Position numbers and translations under genes: made by a program. From assembly GCA_023460795.1 (NCBI GenBank), contig JAEWPC010000026.1:7989-71988 (forward strand): a stretch of DNA of 64,000 nt. Reading direction: 5' to 3'. The notes beneath the pieces are model-generated. The model ran no database searches, was not told the origin of the DNA, and saw only the letters and a program-made list of their open reading frames with translations. This DNA comes from Bacillota bacterium (GTDB taxonomy: Bacteria; Bacillota; Bacilli; Paenibacillales; Paenibacillaceae). Below, piece after piece: positions 7,314 to 16,239 of this stretch. The first letter of the stretch is position 1. Each line of letters begins with the position of its first letter.

Positions 7314-7664
7314 TCATTCTCCTTTCTCGTCAGCATGCGCATCAAGTGCGAGCTCCGGAGCGTTCTCCGAAGTCCGTCCTTCATTCGTCACGTGTTCGAA
7401 TTGTCCGATAGCGAAACGGAGTTTCGCGTTCGTCACGCGTCCGGTGTCGCGAAGGCTATTCGCGACTTCTTCGCTATGGAACCCGAGCGGTTCGAGATGC
7501 AGCACGTTTTTGCGTTTGGGCCGATCGAATCGGCGGTTGCCGCCGTCAGCCACGAGCGCGAATCGCTCATCAACGATGGAGATTACGACTAGCAGCTCTC
7601 CCTCGTCTCTTCCACGCCGGCTTCTCACGATGTCTCCGGGCACGAGCTTCACGTTTAGCGTCAT
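7314..7664 (-). CDS. KOW-domain RNA-binding protein (L14e/L27e-like)
   Basis: 116 residues from the ATG at 7664 (AGGTG six bases before it; an ATG at 7673 is too close). The N-terminal part MTLNVKLVPGDIVRSRRGRD is a KOW-type motif, then VVISIVDERFALVADGGNRR and the basic RPKRKNVLHL. The acidic C-terminus (from about 85) is poorly conserved in such proteins. Genes of this kind regularly sit between map and infA in Bacillales and are thought to bind RNA, perhaps the ribosome; the exact role is unknown. Confidence 0.85.
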   Translation of the reverse strand: MTLNVKLVPGDIVRSRRGRDEGELLVVISIVDERFALVADGGNRRFDRPKRKNVLHLEPLGFHSEEVANSLRDTGRVTNAKLRFAIGQFEHVTNEGRTSENAPELALDAHADEKGE

Positions 7665-7679
7665 TGCATTCACCTAGCT

Positions 7680-8426
7680 TTACGCACGGGTTAGGATTTC
7701 GTACCCGTCTTCGGTTACGGCAACTGTATGCTCGAAATGCGCGCACAGCGATCCGTCGACCGTGACGACGGTCCAGTTATCGGACAACGTCTTCACGTAG
7801 CGTTCTCCCGCGACAACCATCGGTTCGATCGCAAGCGTCATTCCCGGTTTAAGCCGAGGCCCGCGGTCCGGTATGCCGTAGTTCGGAATTTGCGGTTCCT
7901 CGTGGAGGTCCTTGCCGACTCCGTGTCCTACATACTCCCTGACCACCGAGAAACCTGCTTCTTCGATGACTTTCTGAATACCGTGCGATACGGTAAACAG
8001 TCGAACGTCCGGCTTAACGAGCTCGAGCCCCGCATAGAGCGAAGCTTCGGTTACGTCAAGCAGTCGCTGCGCGTCATCGGAAATGCGACCGACGCCGTAG
8101 GTCCACGCGGAATCGCCATGGTAGCCTTTGTACTGCGCGCCGATATCGATGCTGATGATGTCGCCTTCTACAAGCTTCCGAGGTCCGGGGAACCCATGGA
8201 CGAGTTCCTCGTTCGTGGAAGCGCATATGCTGGCCGGAAAACCGTTGTAACCTTTAAAAGAGGGGAAGGCGCCTTGGCTTCGAATATACGTGTCCGCTAT
8301 CCTATCCAATTCAGCGGTAGTGACGCCAGGCTGGATAGCCTGCTTCATCAAACGATGGGTTTCCGCCACGATCCGCCCGGCTTCTCGCATCAAGATCAGT
8401 TCTTTCTCAGACTTGCATACGATCAT
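7680..8426 (-). CDS. map: methionine aminopeptidase, type I
   Basis: 248 residues. Removes the N-terminal methionine from nascent proteins. The metal ligands of the pita-bread fold are visible: DIISIDIGAQYKGYHGDSAW (two aspartates), EYVGHGVGKDLHEEPQIPNY (histidine), and the glutamates of MTLAIEPMV and the final HFEHTVAVTEDGYEILT. ATG at 8426 follows AGAGGG by 9 bases. It lies 6 bases after adk in the secY-adk-map-infA block. Confidence 0.97.
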   Translation of the reverse strand: MIVCKSEKELILMREAGRIVAETHRLMKQAIQPGVTTAELDRIADTYIRSQGAFPSFKGYNGFPASICASTNEELVHGFPGPRKLVEGDIISIDIGAQYKGYHGDSAWTYGVGRISDDAQRLLDVTEASLYAGLELVKPDVRLFTVSHGIQKVIEEAGFSVVREYVGHGVGKDLHEEPQIPNYGIPDRGPRLKPGMTLAIEPMVVAGERYVKTLSDNWTVVTVDGSLCAHFEHTVAVTEDGYEILTRA

Positions 8427-8432
8427 GGCCGA

Positions 8433-9077
8433 TTACCCTCTTAGAAGGGAACCGATGTCGGCCGTAACCGCGTCGATGTCCTTCTCCCCGTCTACTTCGC
8501 GGAGCAATCCTTTGTCGCCGTAATACTTCAGAAGAGGAGCCGTCTTGCTCGTATACTCGTCAAGACGCGTGCCCACTTTCTCCTCGGTATCGTCGGAACG
8601 CTGGTACAGCTCTCCCCCGCATTTGTCGCAGATGCCTTCCTGCTTAGGCGGATTAAATACAACATGATACGTCGTGCCGCAAGATTTGCAGATCCGTCTG
8701 CCCGTCAGGCGAGCGAGCAAGAAGCTGCGGTCAACCTTCAGGTTAATGACGTGATCGATTTTGCGACCCATATCGTTCAGCATACCATCTAAGGCTTCGG
8801 CTTGCGCGATCGTCCGCGGGAACCCGTCCAGAAGGAATCCTTCCGAGCAGTCGGGTTCGGCGAGGCGATCGCGTACAATGCCGTTCGTCACTTCATCGGG
8901 AACAAGAAGGCCTTGATCAACGTACTCTTTCGCCTTCAATCCAAGCGGCGTACCTTGCTTCATGGCTAAACGAAACGCATCACCGGTGGAGATATGCGGA
9001 ACGCCGAATTGTTCGACGATCCGTTCTGCCTGCGTTCCTTTACCGGCGCCAGGAGGCCCCATAAACAATATGTTCAT
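8433..9077 (-). CDS. adk: adenylate kinase
   Basis: 214 residues. Interconverts AMP, ADP and ATP. P-loop GPPGAGKGTQAERI at 7-20, AMP-binding GDAFRLAMKQGTP and LDGFPRTIAQAEALD near 85, and a LID domain with four cysteines (RRICKSCGTTYHVVFN and EGICDKCGGELYQR) that bind zinc, as in Gram-positive enzymes. Located between secY and map. Confidence 0.97.
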   Translation of the reverse strand: MNILFMGPPGAGKGTQAERIVEQFGVPHISTGDAFRLAMKQGTPLGLKAKEYVDQGLLVPDEVTNGIVRDRLAEPDCSEGFLLDGFPRTIAQAEALDGMLNDMGRKIDHVINLKVDRSFLLARLTGRRICKSCGTTYHVVFNPPKQEGICDKCGGELYQRSDDTEEKVGTRLDEYTSKTAPLLKYYGDKGLLREVDGEKDIDAVTADIGSLLRG

Positions 9078-9102
9078 CGCTTATTCCTCCTGTCGTCTCG
9101 TT

Positions 9103-10395
9103 TTACTTATTGATAAACCCTTTGTAGTGACGCTTGATGAGCTGGCTTTCGATCTGCTTCATCGTCTCAAGGGCAACCCCGATAACGATTAGGAGCGACG
9201 TGCCGCCGAGTTGAACGGTACGAGGCAGGTCAGCCAACATTCCGAAGAATACCGGCAATACCGAGATAAGCGCCAGGAAGATCGCGCCGGCCAGCGTAAT
9301 GCGAGTGATGACGCGCATCAGGTAGCCTTGCGTCGGCTTGCCCGGACGAATACCCGGGATATAGCCGCCGTTCTTCTTCATGTTATCCGCAAGTTGCTGC
9401 GGGTTGAATTGCACGAACGTGTAGAAGAACGTGAAGCCGATGATCAGCAATACGTACAACAACATGCCGAGCGGCTGGTCGTAGTAGAGGTGATTGATGA
9501 CCCATTGCGCCCAACTGCGATCCGCCCAGAACTGAGCGATCGTGATTGGGAACATCAGAAGCGATACCGCGAAGATGACCGGGATTACGCCAGCGCCATT
9601 GACCTTAAGCGGAATGTGCGTGGATTGGCCGCCGTACATTTTCTGTCCGACAACCCTTTTAGCGTATTGAACCGGAATCTTGCGTACGCCTTGTTGAATG
9701 AAGATAACCCCTGCAATAATCAGGACGATTACTATCAGGATAATGGCAACCTTCACGAGATTAAGGAATACTTGGTCCGAATTCGCGAATTGATCCGCGT
9801 AGATATCACGAACGTGCTTAGGGATTGCAGCAACGATAGCGGCGAAGATCAGAATCGAAATCCCGTTGCCTACGCCTTTTTCGTTGATTTGCTCGCCTAA
9901 CCACATCAGGAAAGCCGTACCCGCGGTCAAAACGATCGCAATCATGAGGTAGGTCGCGATCGACGAGTCGATAACCATACCGTACATGCGGTGGAATCCG
10001 ATGGCCGTTGCGAAGGCTTGGATAAGCCCAAGAATGACCGTCCCGTAACGTGTAACCTGCGCCAACTTGCGCTTGCCGTTCTCGCCTTCTTTTTGCCATT
10101 CGGAGAATTTCGGAATGACATCCATAGAAAGCAGCTGAACGATGATCGAAGCTGTAATATACGGCGTGATCCCTAGCGCAAAGATGGAGAAGTTGAACAA
10201 AGCACCGCCGGAGAACGTATTTAGCAGGCCGAACAAATCGCTGCCCGATTCTCCAGCCTGCAATAGAGCGTCCTTGTCAATGTTCGGGACCGGAATAAAG
10301 GCACCGATGCGATAGACCAACAGGATGAAAAGGGTGAATAGGATCTTCTTGCGAAGGTCCACGACTTTCCAAATGTTAGTGACGGTCGCAAACAT
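9103..10395 (-). CDS. secY: protein translocase subunit SecY
   Basis: 430 residues with ten predicted membrane segments, the pore of the general secretion channel. Typical blocks are FIPVPNIDKDAL near 30, the plug region FNFSIFALGITPYITASIIV around 70-90 and GGQSTHIPLKVNGAGVIPVI around 260. The ATG shares its first base with the rplO stop codon (TAATG), so the two genes are probably translated together. SecE is encoded separately at 39172-39375. Confidence 0.98.
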   Translation of the reverse strand: MFATVTNIWKVVDLRKKILFTLFILLVYRIGAFIPVPNIDKDALLQAGESGSDLFGLLNTFSGGALFNFSIFALGITPYITASIIVQLLSMDVIPKFSEWQKEGENGKRKLAQVTRYGTVILGLIQAFATAIGFHRMYGMVIDSSIATYLMIAIVLTAGTAFLMWLGEQINEKGVGNGISILIFAAIVAAIPKHVRDIYADQFANSDQVFLNLVKVAIILIVIVLIIAGVIFIQQGVRKIPVQYAKRVVGQKMYGGQSTHIPLKVNGAGVIPVIFAVSLLMFPITIAQFWADRSWAQWVINHLYYDQPLGMLLYVLLIIGFTFFYTFVQFNPQQLADNMKKNGGYIPGIRPGKPTQGYLMRVITRITLAGAIFLALISVLPVFFGMLADLPRTVQLGGTSLLIVIGVALETMKQIESQLIKRHYKGFINK

Positions 10396-10838
10396 TAGAT
10401 CACCTCGGTTTTACCGCCGGCGGCCTGAATTTTCTCAATCGCGGATTGAGAAAACTTGTGAGCTTTTACTGTCAGCCCTACGTTCAGTTCGCCATTGCCC
10501 AGAATCTTGATGCCGTCTTTCGCGTTTTTCAGAACGCCCTCGGAAAGCAGCAATTCTGGGGTAACTTCCGTACCAGCCGCAAAACGGTTCAGTTGGTTCA
10601 GGTTAACAATTGCGAAGTCATATGCAAAACGATCGTTGTTGAAGCCGCGTTTCGGAACTCGACGATAAAGTGGGTTTTGACCACCCTCGAATCCAGGACG
10701 AACGCCACCGCCGGAGCGAGCGTTTTGCCCTTTGTGACCGCGACCGGACGTTTTGCCGAGACCGCTACCGGCACCGCGTCCAACGCGCTTACGCGTCGCG
10801 GTTGCGCCAGTATTAGGAGCAAGCTCATGCAATTTCAT
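10395..10838 (-). CDS. rplO: ribosomal protein L15
   Basis: 147 residues from ATG 10838, which has GGAGG 11 bases upstream; a GTG four codons earlier overlaps that site. Starts MKLHELAPNTGATATRKRVG and has the glycine/arginine-rich N-terminal tail GRGAGSGLGKTSGRGHKGQN that threads into the large subunit. The stop overlaps the secY start by one base. Confidence 0.97.
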   Translation of the reverse strand: MKLHELAPNTGATATRKRVGRGAGSGLGKTSGRGHKGQNARSGGGVRPGFEGGQNPLYRRVPKRGFNNDRFAYDFAIVNLNQLNRFAAGTEVTPELLLSEGVLKNAKDGIKILGNGELNVGLTVKAHKFSQSAIEKIQAAGGKTEVI

Positions 10839-10877
10839 CTTACGTCGCACCTCCTTGAGAGTTATGCTAAATCAATC

Positions 10878-11057
10878 TTATACTTCTTTAACTTCGACCA
10901 AGTGGCTAACCGTGTTAATAAGACCGCGGGTTGCCACGTTATCTTCTCTGACTACAGTCTGATGCAGCTTAGCGAGTCCGAGCGTCTTCACCGATTGGCG
11001 TTGATTCTCTGGACGGCCGATCAAACTGCGGACGAGGGTGATTTGAAGCTGTGCCAT
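10878..11057 (-). CDS. rpmD: ribosomal protein L30
   Basis: A 59-residue protein: MAQLQITLVRSLIGRPENQR at the start, LHQTVVREDNVATRGLINTV in the middle and VSHLVEVKEV at the end, matching the short bacterial L30. ATG at 11057 follows a GGAGGGG-type ribosome binding site. It lies between rpsE and rplO as usual. Confidence 0.96.
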   Translation of the reverse strand: MAQLQITLVRSLIGRPENQRQSVKTLGLAKLHQTVVREDNVATRGLINTVSHLVEVKEV

Positions 11058-11070
11058 CTGTTTCCCCTCC

Positions 11071-11568
11071 TTAACGGAATAGCTCTGCTACGGTTTTACC
11101 GCGCAGTTTAGCTACTTCTTCAGCGCGCTTCAGGCGGGAGAGCCCTTCCAACGTCGCATTGATCATGTTAATGGAGTTGGAAGAACCAAGCGATTTCGTC
11201 AAAATATCGCCGACCCCAGCGAGCTCGAGTACGGCGCGGACAGGACCGCCCGCGATAACTCCCGTACCTTCGGATGCAGGTTTCAGCAACACTTTGCCGG
11301 CGCCGAATTGTCCCTCAACCGTGTGCGGAATGGTCGTGCCGACCAATGGAACGTGAATCAGTTTTTTCTTCGCGTCGTCGACGCCTTTACGGATCGCGTC
11401 TTGGACTTCGGAAGCTTTGCCGATGCCGGCGCCAACCCAGCCTTTGCCGTCGCCGACAACGACGAGAGCGCTGAAGCTCATCCGGCGTCCGCCTTTTACG
11501 GTTTTAGAGACGCGATTGATTTGAACCATTTTTTCCGTTAGTTCCAACGTATTCGGATCTACACGCAA
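11071..11568 (-). CDS. rpsE: ribosomal protein S5
   Basis: 165 residues. Double-stranded RNA-binding N-terminal part VVKGGRRMSF-like (RVSKTVKGGRRMSFSALVVV) followed by DGKGWVGAGIGKASEVQDAI, and the C-terminal domain with GSSNSINMINATLEGLSRLK. It takes part in translational accuracy and mRNA unwinding at the entry channel. In the spc operon between rplR and rpmD. Confidence 0.97.
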   Translation of the reverse strand: MRVDPNTLELTEKMVQINRVSKTVKGGRRMSFSALVVVGDGKGWVGAGIGKASEVQDAIRKGVDDAKKKLIHVPLVGTTIPHTVEGQFGAGKVLLKPASEGTGVIAGGPVRAVLELAGVGDILTKSLGSSNSINMINATLEGLSRLKRAEEVAKLRGKTVAELFR

Positions 11569-11596
11569 GTCGTTTCCCTCCTTGTATCAAAGTGAA

Positions 11597-11962
11597 TTAA
11601 AACTTAAGTCCGGCTTCGCGAGCTGCGTCAGCCAGTGCTTGGATACGTCCGTGGTACAAGTAGCCGCCGCGATCGAACACGACGTTCTCGTAGCCTTTAG
11701 CAACGGCGCGCTTAGCAACAAGCTCGCCTACTTTAGCAGCGGCTTCGACGTTACCGCCGTTACCTTGGCCTGCCAGTTCTTTATCAACTGTAGATGCGCT
11801 AGCGATCGTTACGCCTTTAACGTCGTCGATCAGCTGTGCATAAATGTGCTTGGAAGAACGGAATACGGACAAGCGAGGACGCTCGTTCGTGCCTGTGATC
11901 TTCTTGCGTACACGAAGGTGACGCTTCAAGCGTGCTTTGTTCTTATCGCCTTTAGTAATCAT
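11597..11962 (-). CDS. rplR: ribosomal protein L18
   Basis: 121 residues from ATG 11962, eight bases after AAGGGAG. Starts MITKGDKNKARLKRHLRVRK and ends AQALADAAREAGLKF. Binds 5S rRNA together with L5. Lies between rplF and rpsE. Confidence 0.97.
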   Translation of the reverse strand: MITKGDKNKARLKRHLRVRKKITGTNERPRLSVFRSSKHIYAQLIDDVKGVTIASASTVDKELAGQGNGGNVEAAAKVGELVAKRAVAKGYENVVFDRGGYLYHGRIQALADAAREAGLKF

Positions 11963-12032
11963 TCGAAAGGCTCCCTTCAAGTTGTTGTTGCATGTGGGCA
12001 GCTTCTAAGCCACCCGCAACTTATCGCTCAAC

Positions 12033-12575
12033 TTATTTCTTCTTACCAGCTTTACCTTCTTTACGAAGGATGCGCTCGTTTTCGTACTTAATACCTTTGC
12101 CTTTGTAAGGCTCAGGCTCGCGTACGGCACGGATTTTCGCTGCAACTGCGCCGACGAGTTCTTTGTCGATGCCTTTAACAACAATTTTGTTCTGTGCTGG
12201 AACTTCGAATTCGATGCCGTTCTCAGGAACGAATTCTACAGGGTGGGAATAACCAACGCTCAGTACCAGCTTTTCGCCGGTTTTGTTAGCGCGGTAACCT
12301 ACGCCTACCAGCTCAAGGTTCTTGAAGTAACCTTCAGTTACGCCGTTTACCATGTTAGCAACGACGCTGCGCGTCGTACCGTGCAGGGAACGGTGAAGCT
12401 TATTGTCGGAAGGACGTTCTACGGAGATAACGTTCTCCGCGAAGGAAACCTTCATATCTTTGTGCAATTCGCGGGACAAAGTTCCTTTCGGACCTTTAAC
12501 CGTGATTACGTTGTTGTCCAGGTTCACGTTCACGCCGTTAGGCACCTGGATCGGTTTGCGTCCAATACGGGACAT
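12033..12575 (-). CDS. rplF: ribosomal protein L6
   Basis: 180 residues with the duplicated L6 fold: MSRIGRKPIQVPNGVNVNLD at the start, the YSHPVEF block at about 95 and EPYKGKGIKYENERILRKEG near the end. Located near the factor-binding site of the large subunit. Between rpsH and rplR. Confidence 0.97.
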   Translation of the reverse strand: MSRIGRKPIQVPNGVNVNLDNNVITVKGPKGTLSRELHKDMKVSFAENVISVERPSDNKLHRSLHGTTRSVVANMVNGVTEGYFKNLELVGVGYRANKTGEKLVLSVGYSHPVEFVPENGIEFEVPAQNKIVVKGIDKELVGAVAAKIRAVREPEPYKGKGIKYENERILRKEGKAGKKK

Positions 12576-12605
12576 GGGTGCACCTCCAATCTTGTGACGG
12601 TTAAA

Positions 12606-13004
12606 TTACCAAACGTAGCAAAGCACTTCGCCGCCGGCTTTCCCTTGACGGGCTTCCTTGTCGGTTACGATGCCTTTGGATGTGGAAATGATCGCGATGC
12701 CGAGGCCACCCAGCACGCGCGGTACTTCGTTAGATTTCGTGTATACGCGCAGACCGGGTTTGCTAATACGCTTGAGGCCCGTAATAACGCGCTCGTTGTT
12801 CGGACCGTATTTCAGGAAAATACGGATCAAACCTTGCTTGTTGTCTTCTACATATTCAGCGTCGCGGATAAAGCCTTCACGTTTAAGGATTTCAGCAATT
12901 TGCTTCTTAACCGTGGATGCAGGCATTTCCACCGACTCATGACGCACCAGATTCGCGTTGCGAATGCGCGTCAGCATATCTGCAATTGGATCAGACATAA
13001 CCAT
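12606..13004 (-). CDS. rpsH: ribosomal protein S8
   Basis: 132 residues. Start MVMSDPIADMLTRIRNANLV at ATG 13004, eight bases after GGAGG; end STSKGIVTDKEARQGKAGGE then VLCYVW. Binds the central domain of 16S rRNA. Between rpsZ (S14) and rplF. Confidence 0.97.
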   Translation of the reverse strand: MVMSDPIADMLTRIRNANLVRHESVEMPASTVKKQIAEILKREGFIRDAEYVEDNKQGLIRIFLKYGPNNERVITGLKRISKPGLRVYTKSNEVPRVLGGLGIAIISTSKGIVTDKEARQGKAGGEVLCYVW

Positions 13005-13034
13005 GGGGTAAACCTCCTTCCCGAACTAGGCTGA

Positions 13035-13220
13035 TTACCAGCTCGCTTTTTTGACGCCAGGAATCTGGCCTTTGTATGCCAACTCACGGAAACAGATCCG
13101 GCAGATTTTGAACTTTTGCAAAACCGAATGCGGACGACCGCAACGTTCGCAACGCGTGTAAGCTTGGACTTTAAACTTCGGCGCACGCTGTTGCTTGATT
13201 TTCATCGACGTTTTTGCCAC
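13035..13220 (-). CDS. rpsZ: ribosomal protein S14, zinc (type Z) form
   Basis: 61 residues, the short zinc-containing form: CERCGRPHSVLQKFKICRIC gives the two C-x2-C pairs. It sits in the 30S head. The short form in the spc operon is the housekeeping one in Bacillales. Between rplE and rpsH. Confidence 0.97.
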   Translation of the reverse strand: MAKTSMKIKQQRAPKFKVQAYTRCERCGRPHSVLQKFKICRICFRELAYKGQIPGVKKASW

Positions 13221-13270
13221 TTGCTTTACACCTCCAATGGGTACCTTTTGCTAATTTGGCCGGGTGGGCG

Positions 13271-13813
13271 TCACTTCGCAAACGGCATACCCAATTGGGT
13301 CAGCAGCTCACGCGCTTCTTCGTCCGATTGCGCCGTCGTTACGATGACGATGTCCATCCCGCGAACTTTATCAATCTGATCGTACTCGATCTCAGGGAAG
13401 ATCAATTGTTCTTTCAAGCCGAGCGTGTAGTTGCCGCGTCCGTCGAACGATTTGGTCGATACGCCGCGGAAGTCGCGTACGCGTGGCAAGGAAATGTTGA
13501 ACAATTTGTCCAGGAAGTAGTACATGCGATCGCCGCGCAGCGTTACTTTCGCGCCGATTGCCACGTTCTCGCGAAGGCGGAAACCAGCGATCGATTTCTT
13601 GGAGCGCGTGATGACTGGTTTTTGACCAGCGATCTTCTGCATGTCTTCAACGGCATTGTCCATGATTTTGGAGTTAGAAACAGCTTCGCCGACACCCATG
13701 TTGATGACGACCTTCTCGATCTTAGGAACTTGCATGACCGATTTGTAGCTGAACTTCTGCATCAGAGCAGGAGTGATTTCGTTCTGAAAACGTTCCTTCA
13801 TTCTTGCTGCCAT
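13271..13813 (-). CDS. rplE: ribosomal protein L5
   Basis: 180 residues with MQVPKIEKVVINMGVGEAVS near 28 and KKSIAGFRLRENVAIGAKVT near 80, and the end IVTTAQSDEEARELLTQLGM. Binds 5S rRNA and contacts the P-site tRNA. Between rplX and rpsZ. Confidence 0.97.
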   Translation of the reverse strand: MAARMKERFQNEITPALMQKFSYKSVMQVPKIEKVVINMGVGEAVSNSKIMDNAVEDMQKIAGQKPVITRSKKSIAGFRLRENVAIGAKVTLRGDRMYYFLDKLFNISLPRVRDFRGVSTKSFDGRGNYTLGLKEQLIFPEIEYDQIDKVRGMDIVIVTTAQSDEEARELLTQLGMPFAK

Positions 13814-13848
13814 GAGTCACAATGACCTCCTTTCCGTGTAACTTTCGA

Positions 13849-14202
13849 TTAATCGATCTCTTGACCGGATTTCTTAGCGATCCGGATTTTCTTGCCGTTC
13901 TCGAGCGTTTTGTAGCCGATACGAGTTGCTTTGCCGCTCTTAGGATCGATATGCATCACGTTGGACACGTGAATCGGCGCTTCGCGCTCGATGATACCGC
14001 CTTGTTGGTTCGTTGGGTTCGGACGCGTATGGCGTTTAACCATATTGACGCCTTCCACAAGCACGCGATTTTCGCGCGGATACGCTGCGATAATGCGGCC
14101 TTTCTTGCCTTTATCTTTACCCGTGATGACGATAACGTTATCGTCTTTCTTCACGTGCAGTTTATTGTTGTGCGATTCGAGCACTTTTTTCAAACGGGGC
14201 AT
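13849..14202 (-). CDS. rplX: ribosomal protein L24
   Basis: 117 residues with a KOW motif at 18-45: HVKKDDNVIVITGKDKGKKG. One of two assembly initiators of the large subunit. Slightly longer than the common 103 residues because of an N-terminal stretch MPRLKKVLESHNNKL. Between rplN and rplE. Confidence 0.97.
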   Translation of the reverse strand: MPRLKKVLESHNNKLHVKKDDNVIVITGKDKGKKGRIIAAYPRENRVLVEGVNMVKRHTRPNPTNQQGGIIEREAPIHVSNVMHIDPKSGKATRIGYKTLENGKKIRIAKKSGQEID

Positions 14203-14245
14203 GGGTCCACCTCCTAGCCTGATTCTTCGGTTCCGAAACCGTTAG

Positions 14246-14614
14246 TTATAGAACTTCCGGTGCCAGGGAAATGATTTTCATGAAGTCGCGCTCGCGAAGT
14301 TCGCGTGCGACTGGTCCAAAGATACGAGTACCGCGTGGGCTCTTATCTTCTTTAACGATTACTGCTGCGTTCTCGTCGAACGCGATATAGGATCCGTCTT
14401 TACGGCGCACCGAGCGTTTCGTACGAACGATAACGCATTTGACTACGTCGCCTTTTTTGACAACGCCGCCTGGTGTTGCTTGTTTTACGGAAGCTACGAT
14501 CAGATCACCGATGTGTCCTACGCGGCGGCCTGTACCGCCAAGCACGCGGATGCACATCAATTCTTTAGCGCCGGAGTTGTCAGCAACTGCAAGACGCGTA
14601 AACGGTTGAATCAT
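14246..14614 (-). CDS. rplN: ribosomal protein L14
   Basis: 122 residues: MIQPFTRLAVADNSGAKELM at the start and FGPVARELRERDFMKIISLA near the end. A beta-barrel protein at the subunit interface. Between rpsQ and rplX. Confidence 0.98.
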   Translation of the reverse strand: MIQPFTRLAVADNSGAKELMCIRVLGGTGRRVGHIGDLIVASVKQATPGGVVKKGDVVKCVIVRTKRSVRRKDGSYIAFDENAAVIVKEDKSPRGTRIFGPVARELRERDFMKIISLAPEVL

Positions 14615-14648
14615 CGCAAAGTCCTCCTTTCAGTCACTGATCGGTCGA

Positions 14649-14915
14649 TTATACCAATACGGCTTTCTCGACGATTTCGACCAAGCGCCAGTTCTTGTCT
14701 TTCGACAATGGGCGGGTCTCCATGATTTTTACAGTATCGCCGATTTGAGCAGTGTTGTTCTCATCGTGCGCCTTGAATTTCTTCGTGTATTTAATCCGCT
14801 TGTGGTACAGGCTGTGCTTCTTGTAAGTCTCGACAGCTACCACAATCGTTTTGTCCATTTTGTCGCTAACGACTTTACCGATCTGGACCTTACGGTTGTT
14901 GTTACGATCGCTCAT
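14649..14915 (-). CDS. rpsQ: ribosomal protein S17
   Basis: 88 residues: RKVQIGKVVSDKMDKTIVVA and the block KAHDENNTAQIGDTVKIMET, an OB-fold protein binding 16S rRNA early in assembly. Between rpmC and rplN. Confidence 0.97.
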   Translation of the reverse strand: MSDRNNNRKVQIGKVVSDKMDKTIVVAVETYKKHSLYHKRIKYTKKFKAHDENNTAQIGDTVKIMETRPLSKDKNWRLVEIVEKAVLV

Positions 14916-14939
14916 GGTAATCCTCCTTTTCTCGGGTTA

Positions 14940-15137
14940 TTAGCCGATGCCGAGTTCACGCTCGCGCAAAATCGTTTTGGCCCGAGCAATTTCTTTCCGC
15001 AGGTCGCCGAGGCGATGCGGGTTGTCCAGTTGGCCAGTAGCCAGTTGGAAGCGGAGGTTGAACAGCTCTTCCTTGAAGCCGGCGATCTTCTGTTCGAGTT
15101 CCGCCGAAGTCAGGTTACGAAACTCACTGGCTTTCAT
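14940..15137 (-). CDS. rpmC: ribosomal protein L29
   Basis: 65 residues from ATG 15137: MKASEFRNLTSAELEQKIAG, with LATGQLDNPHRLGDLRKEIA near 40. Two long helices near the exit tunnel. The start lies inside the last codons of rplP (14-base overlap), so translation is probably coupled; GGTGG about 7 bases before the ATG can act as the binding site. Confidence 0.95.
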   Translation of the reverse strand: MKASEFRNLTSAELEQKIAGFKEELFNLRFQLATGQLDNPHRLGDLRKEIARAKTILRERELGIG

Positions 15138-15561
15138 TTGCTTCACCACCCAGTTCTGCACGTTTCACGAACTTCGTCTTGATAGGCAGCTTGTGCGCTG
15201 CAAGACGCATTGCTTCACGTGCGATCTCCTCGGATACGCCTGCAAGCTCAAACAATACTTTGCCCGGCTTAACAACGGCAACCCATTTCTCTACGTTACC
15301 TTTACCGCTACCCATCCGCACCTCGAGAGGCTTCTGGGTGATTGGCTTAGCAGGGAAAATTTTGATCCATACTTTACCGCCGCGCTTGATATAACGAGTC
15401 ATGGCGATACGGGCAGCTTCGATCTGACGGTTCGTTACCCAGGAAGGCTCCATGGCTTGCAAACCGAATTCACCGAAATGCACTTCAGCGCCGCCTTTAG
15501 CACGGCCTTTCATTTTACCGCGATGTTCTTTGCGGTGTTTTACGCGTTTAGGTACCAACAT
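15124..15561 (-). CDS. rplP: ribosomal protein L16
   Basis: 145 residues from ATG 15561, nine bases after AGGAGG. MLVPKRVKHRKEHRGKMKGR start, then AMEPSWVTNRQIEAARIAMT and MGSGKGNVEKWVAVVKPGKV. Helps place the A-site tRNA. The frame is open further upstream but that part overlaps rpsC and lacks a binding site. Confidence 0.97.
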   Translation of the reverse strand: MLVPKRVKHRKEHRGKMKGRAKGGAEVHFGEFGLQAMEPSWVTNRQIEAARIAMTRYIKRGGKVWIKIFPAKPITQKPLEVRMGSGKGNVEKWVAVVKPGKVLFELAGVSEEIAREAMRLAAHKLPIKTKFVKRAELGGEANESQ

Positions 15562-15563
15562 GA

Positions 15564-16226
15564 TTAGTTGCCTCCTTCCTGTGCAGCTCTTTTCTTCGTC
15601 GGAAGGACTTCGCCACGATAGATCCATACTTTTACGCCGATGCGGCCGTAAGTCGTATGAGCTTCCGCAGTACCGTAATCGATGTCAGCGCGCAGCGTGT
15701 GCAATGGCACCGTGCCTTCGCTGTAGCCTTCTGTACGCGCGATTTCAGCGCCGCCCAGACGACCGCTAACGGAAGTTTTGATACCTTTCGCGCCGGCGCG
15801 TTGCGTGCGTTGCATCGCTTGTTTCATTGCGCGGCGGAACGATACGCGGCGTTCCAGTTGTTGAGCGATGGACTCAGCAACGAGAATCGCGTCCATTTCC
15901 GGATTCTTGATCTCGGAGATGTTGATGTGTACTTTCTTACCGCCGGACAACTTCGTCAATTGTCCGCGAAGTACTTCTACTTCAGAGCCGCCTTTACCGA
16001 TTACGATGCCCGGCTTAGCCGTATGAATCGTAACGTTAACGCGGTTCGCAGCGCGTTCGATTTCGATCTTCGAAACCGCTGCTTCTTTAAGTTTATTTTT
16101 GAGGAATTCGCGGATTTTAACGTCTTCCATCAGAAGATCGCCGAAATCTTTGTCAGCGTACCATTTGGATTCCCAATCACGGATAACGCCGATGCGAAGA
16201 CCGACCGGATTTACTTTTTGACCCAC
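15564..16226 (-). CDS. rpsC: ribosomal protein S3
   Basis: 220 residues from a GTG at 16226, seven bases after GGAGGG. Starts GQKVNPVGLRIGVIRDWESK, KH domain with TAKPGIVIGKGGSEVEVLRG at about 58-78 and the C-terminal GRLGGAEIARTEGYSEGTVP. Forms part of the mRNA entry channel. Between rplV and rplP with a 2-base gap to the latter. Confidence 0.97.
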   Translation of the reverse strand: MGQKVNPVGLRIGVIRDWESKWYADKDFGDLLMEDVKIREFLKNKLKEAAVSKIEIERAANRVNVTIHTAKPGIVIGKGGSEVEVLRGQLTKLSGGKKVHINISEIKNPEMDAILVAESIAQQLERRVSFRRAMKQAMQRTQRAGAKGIKTSVSGRLGGAEIARTEGYSEGTVPLHTLRADIDYGTAEAHTTYGRIGVKVWIYRGEVLPTKKRAAQEGGN

Positions 16227-16239
16227 ACGTTGTCCCTCC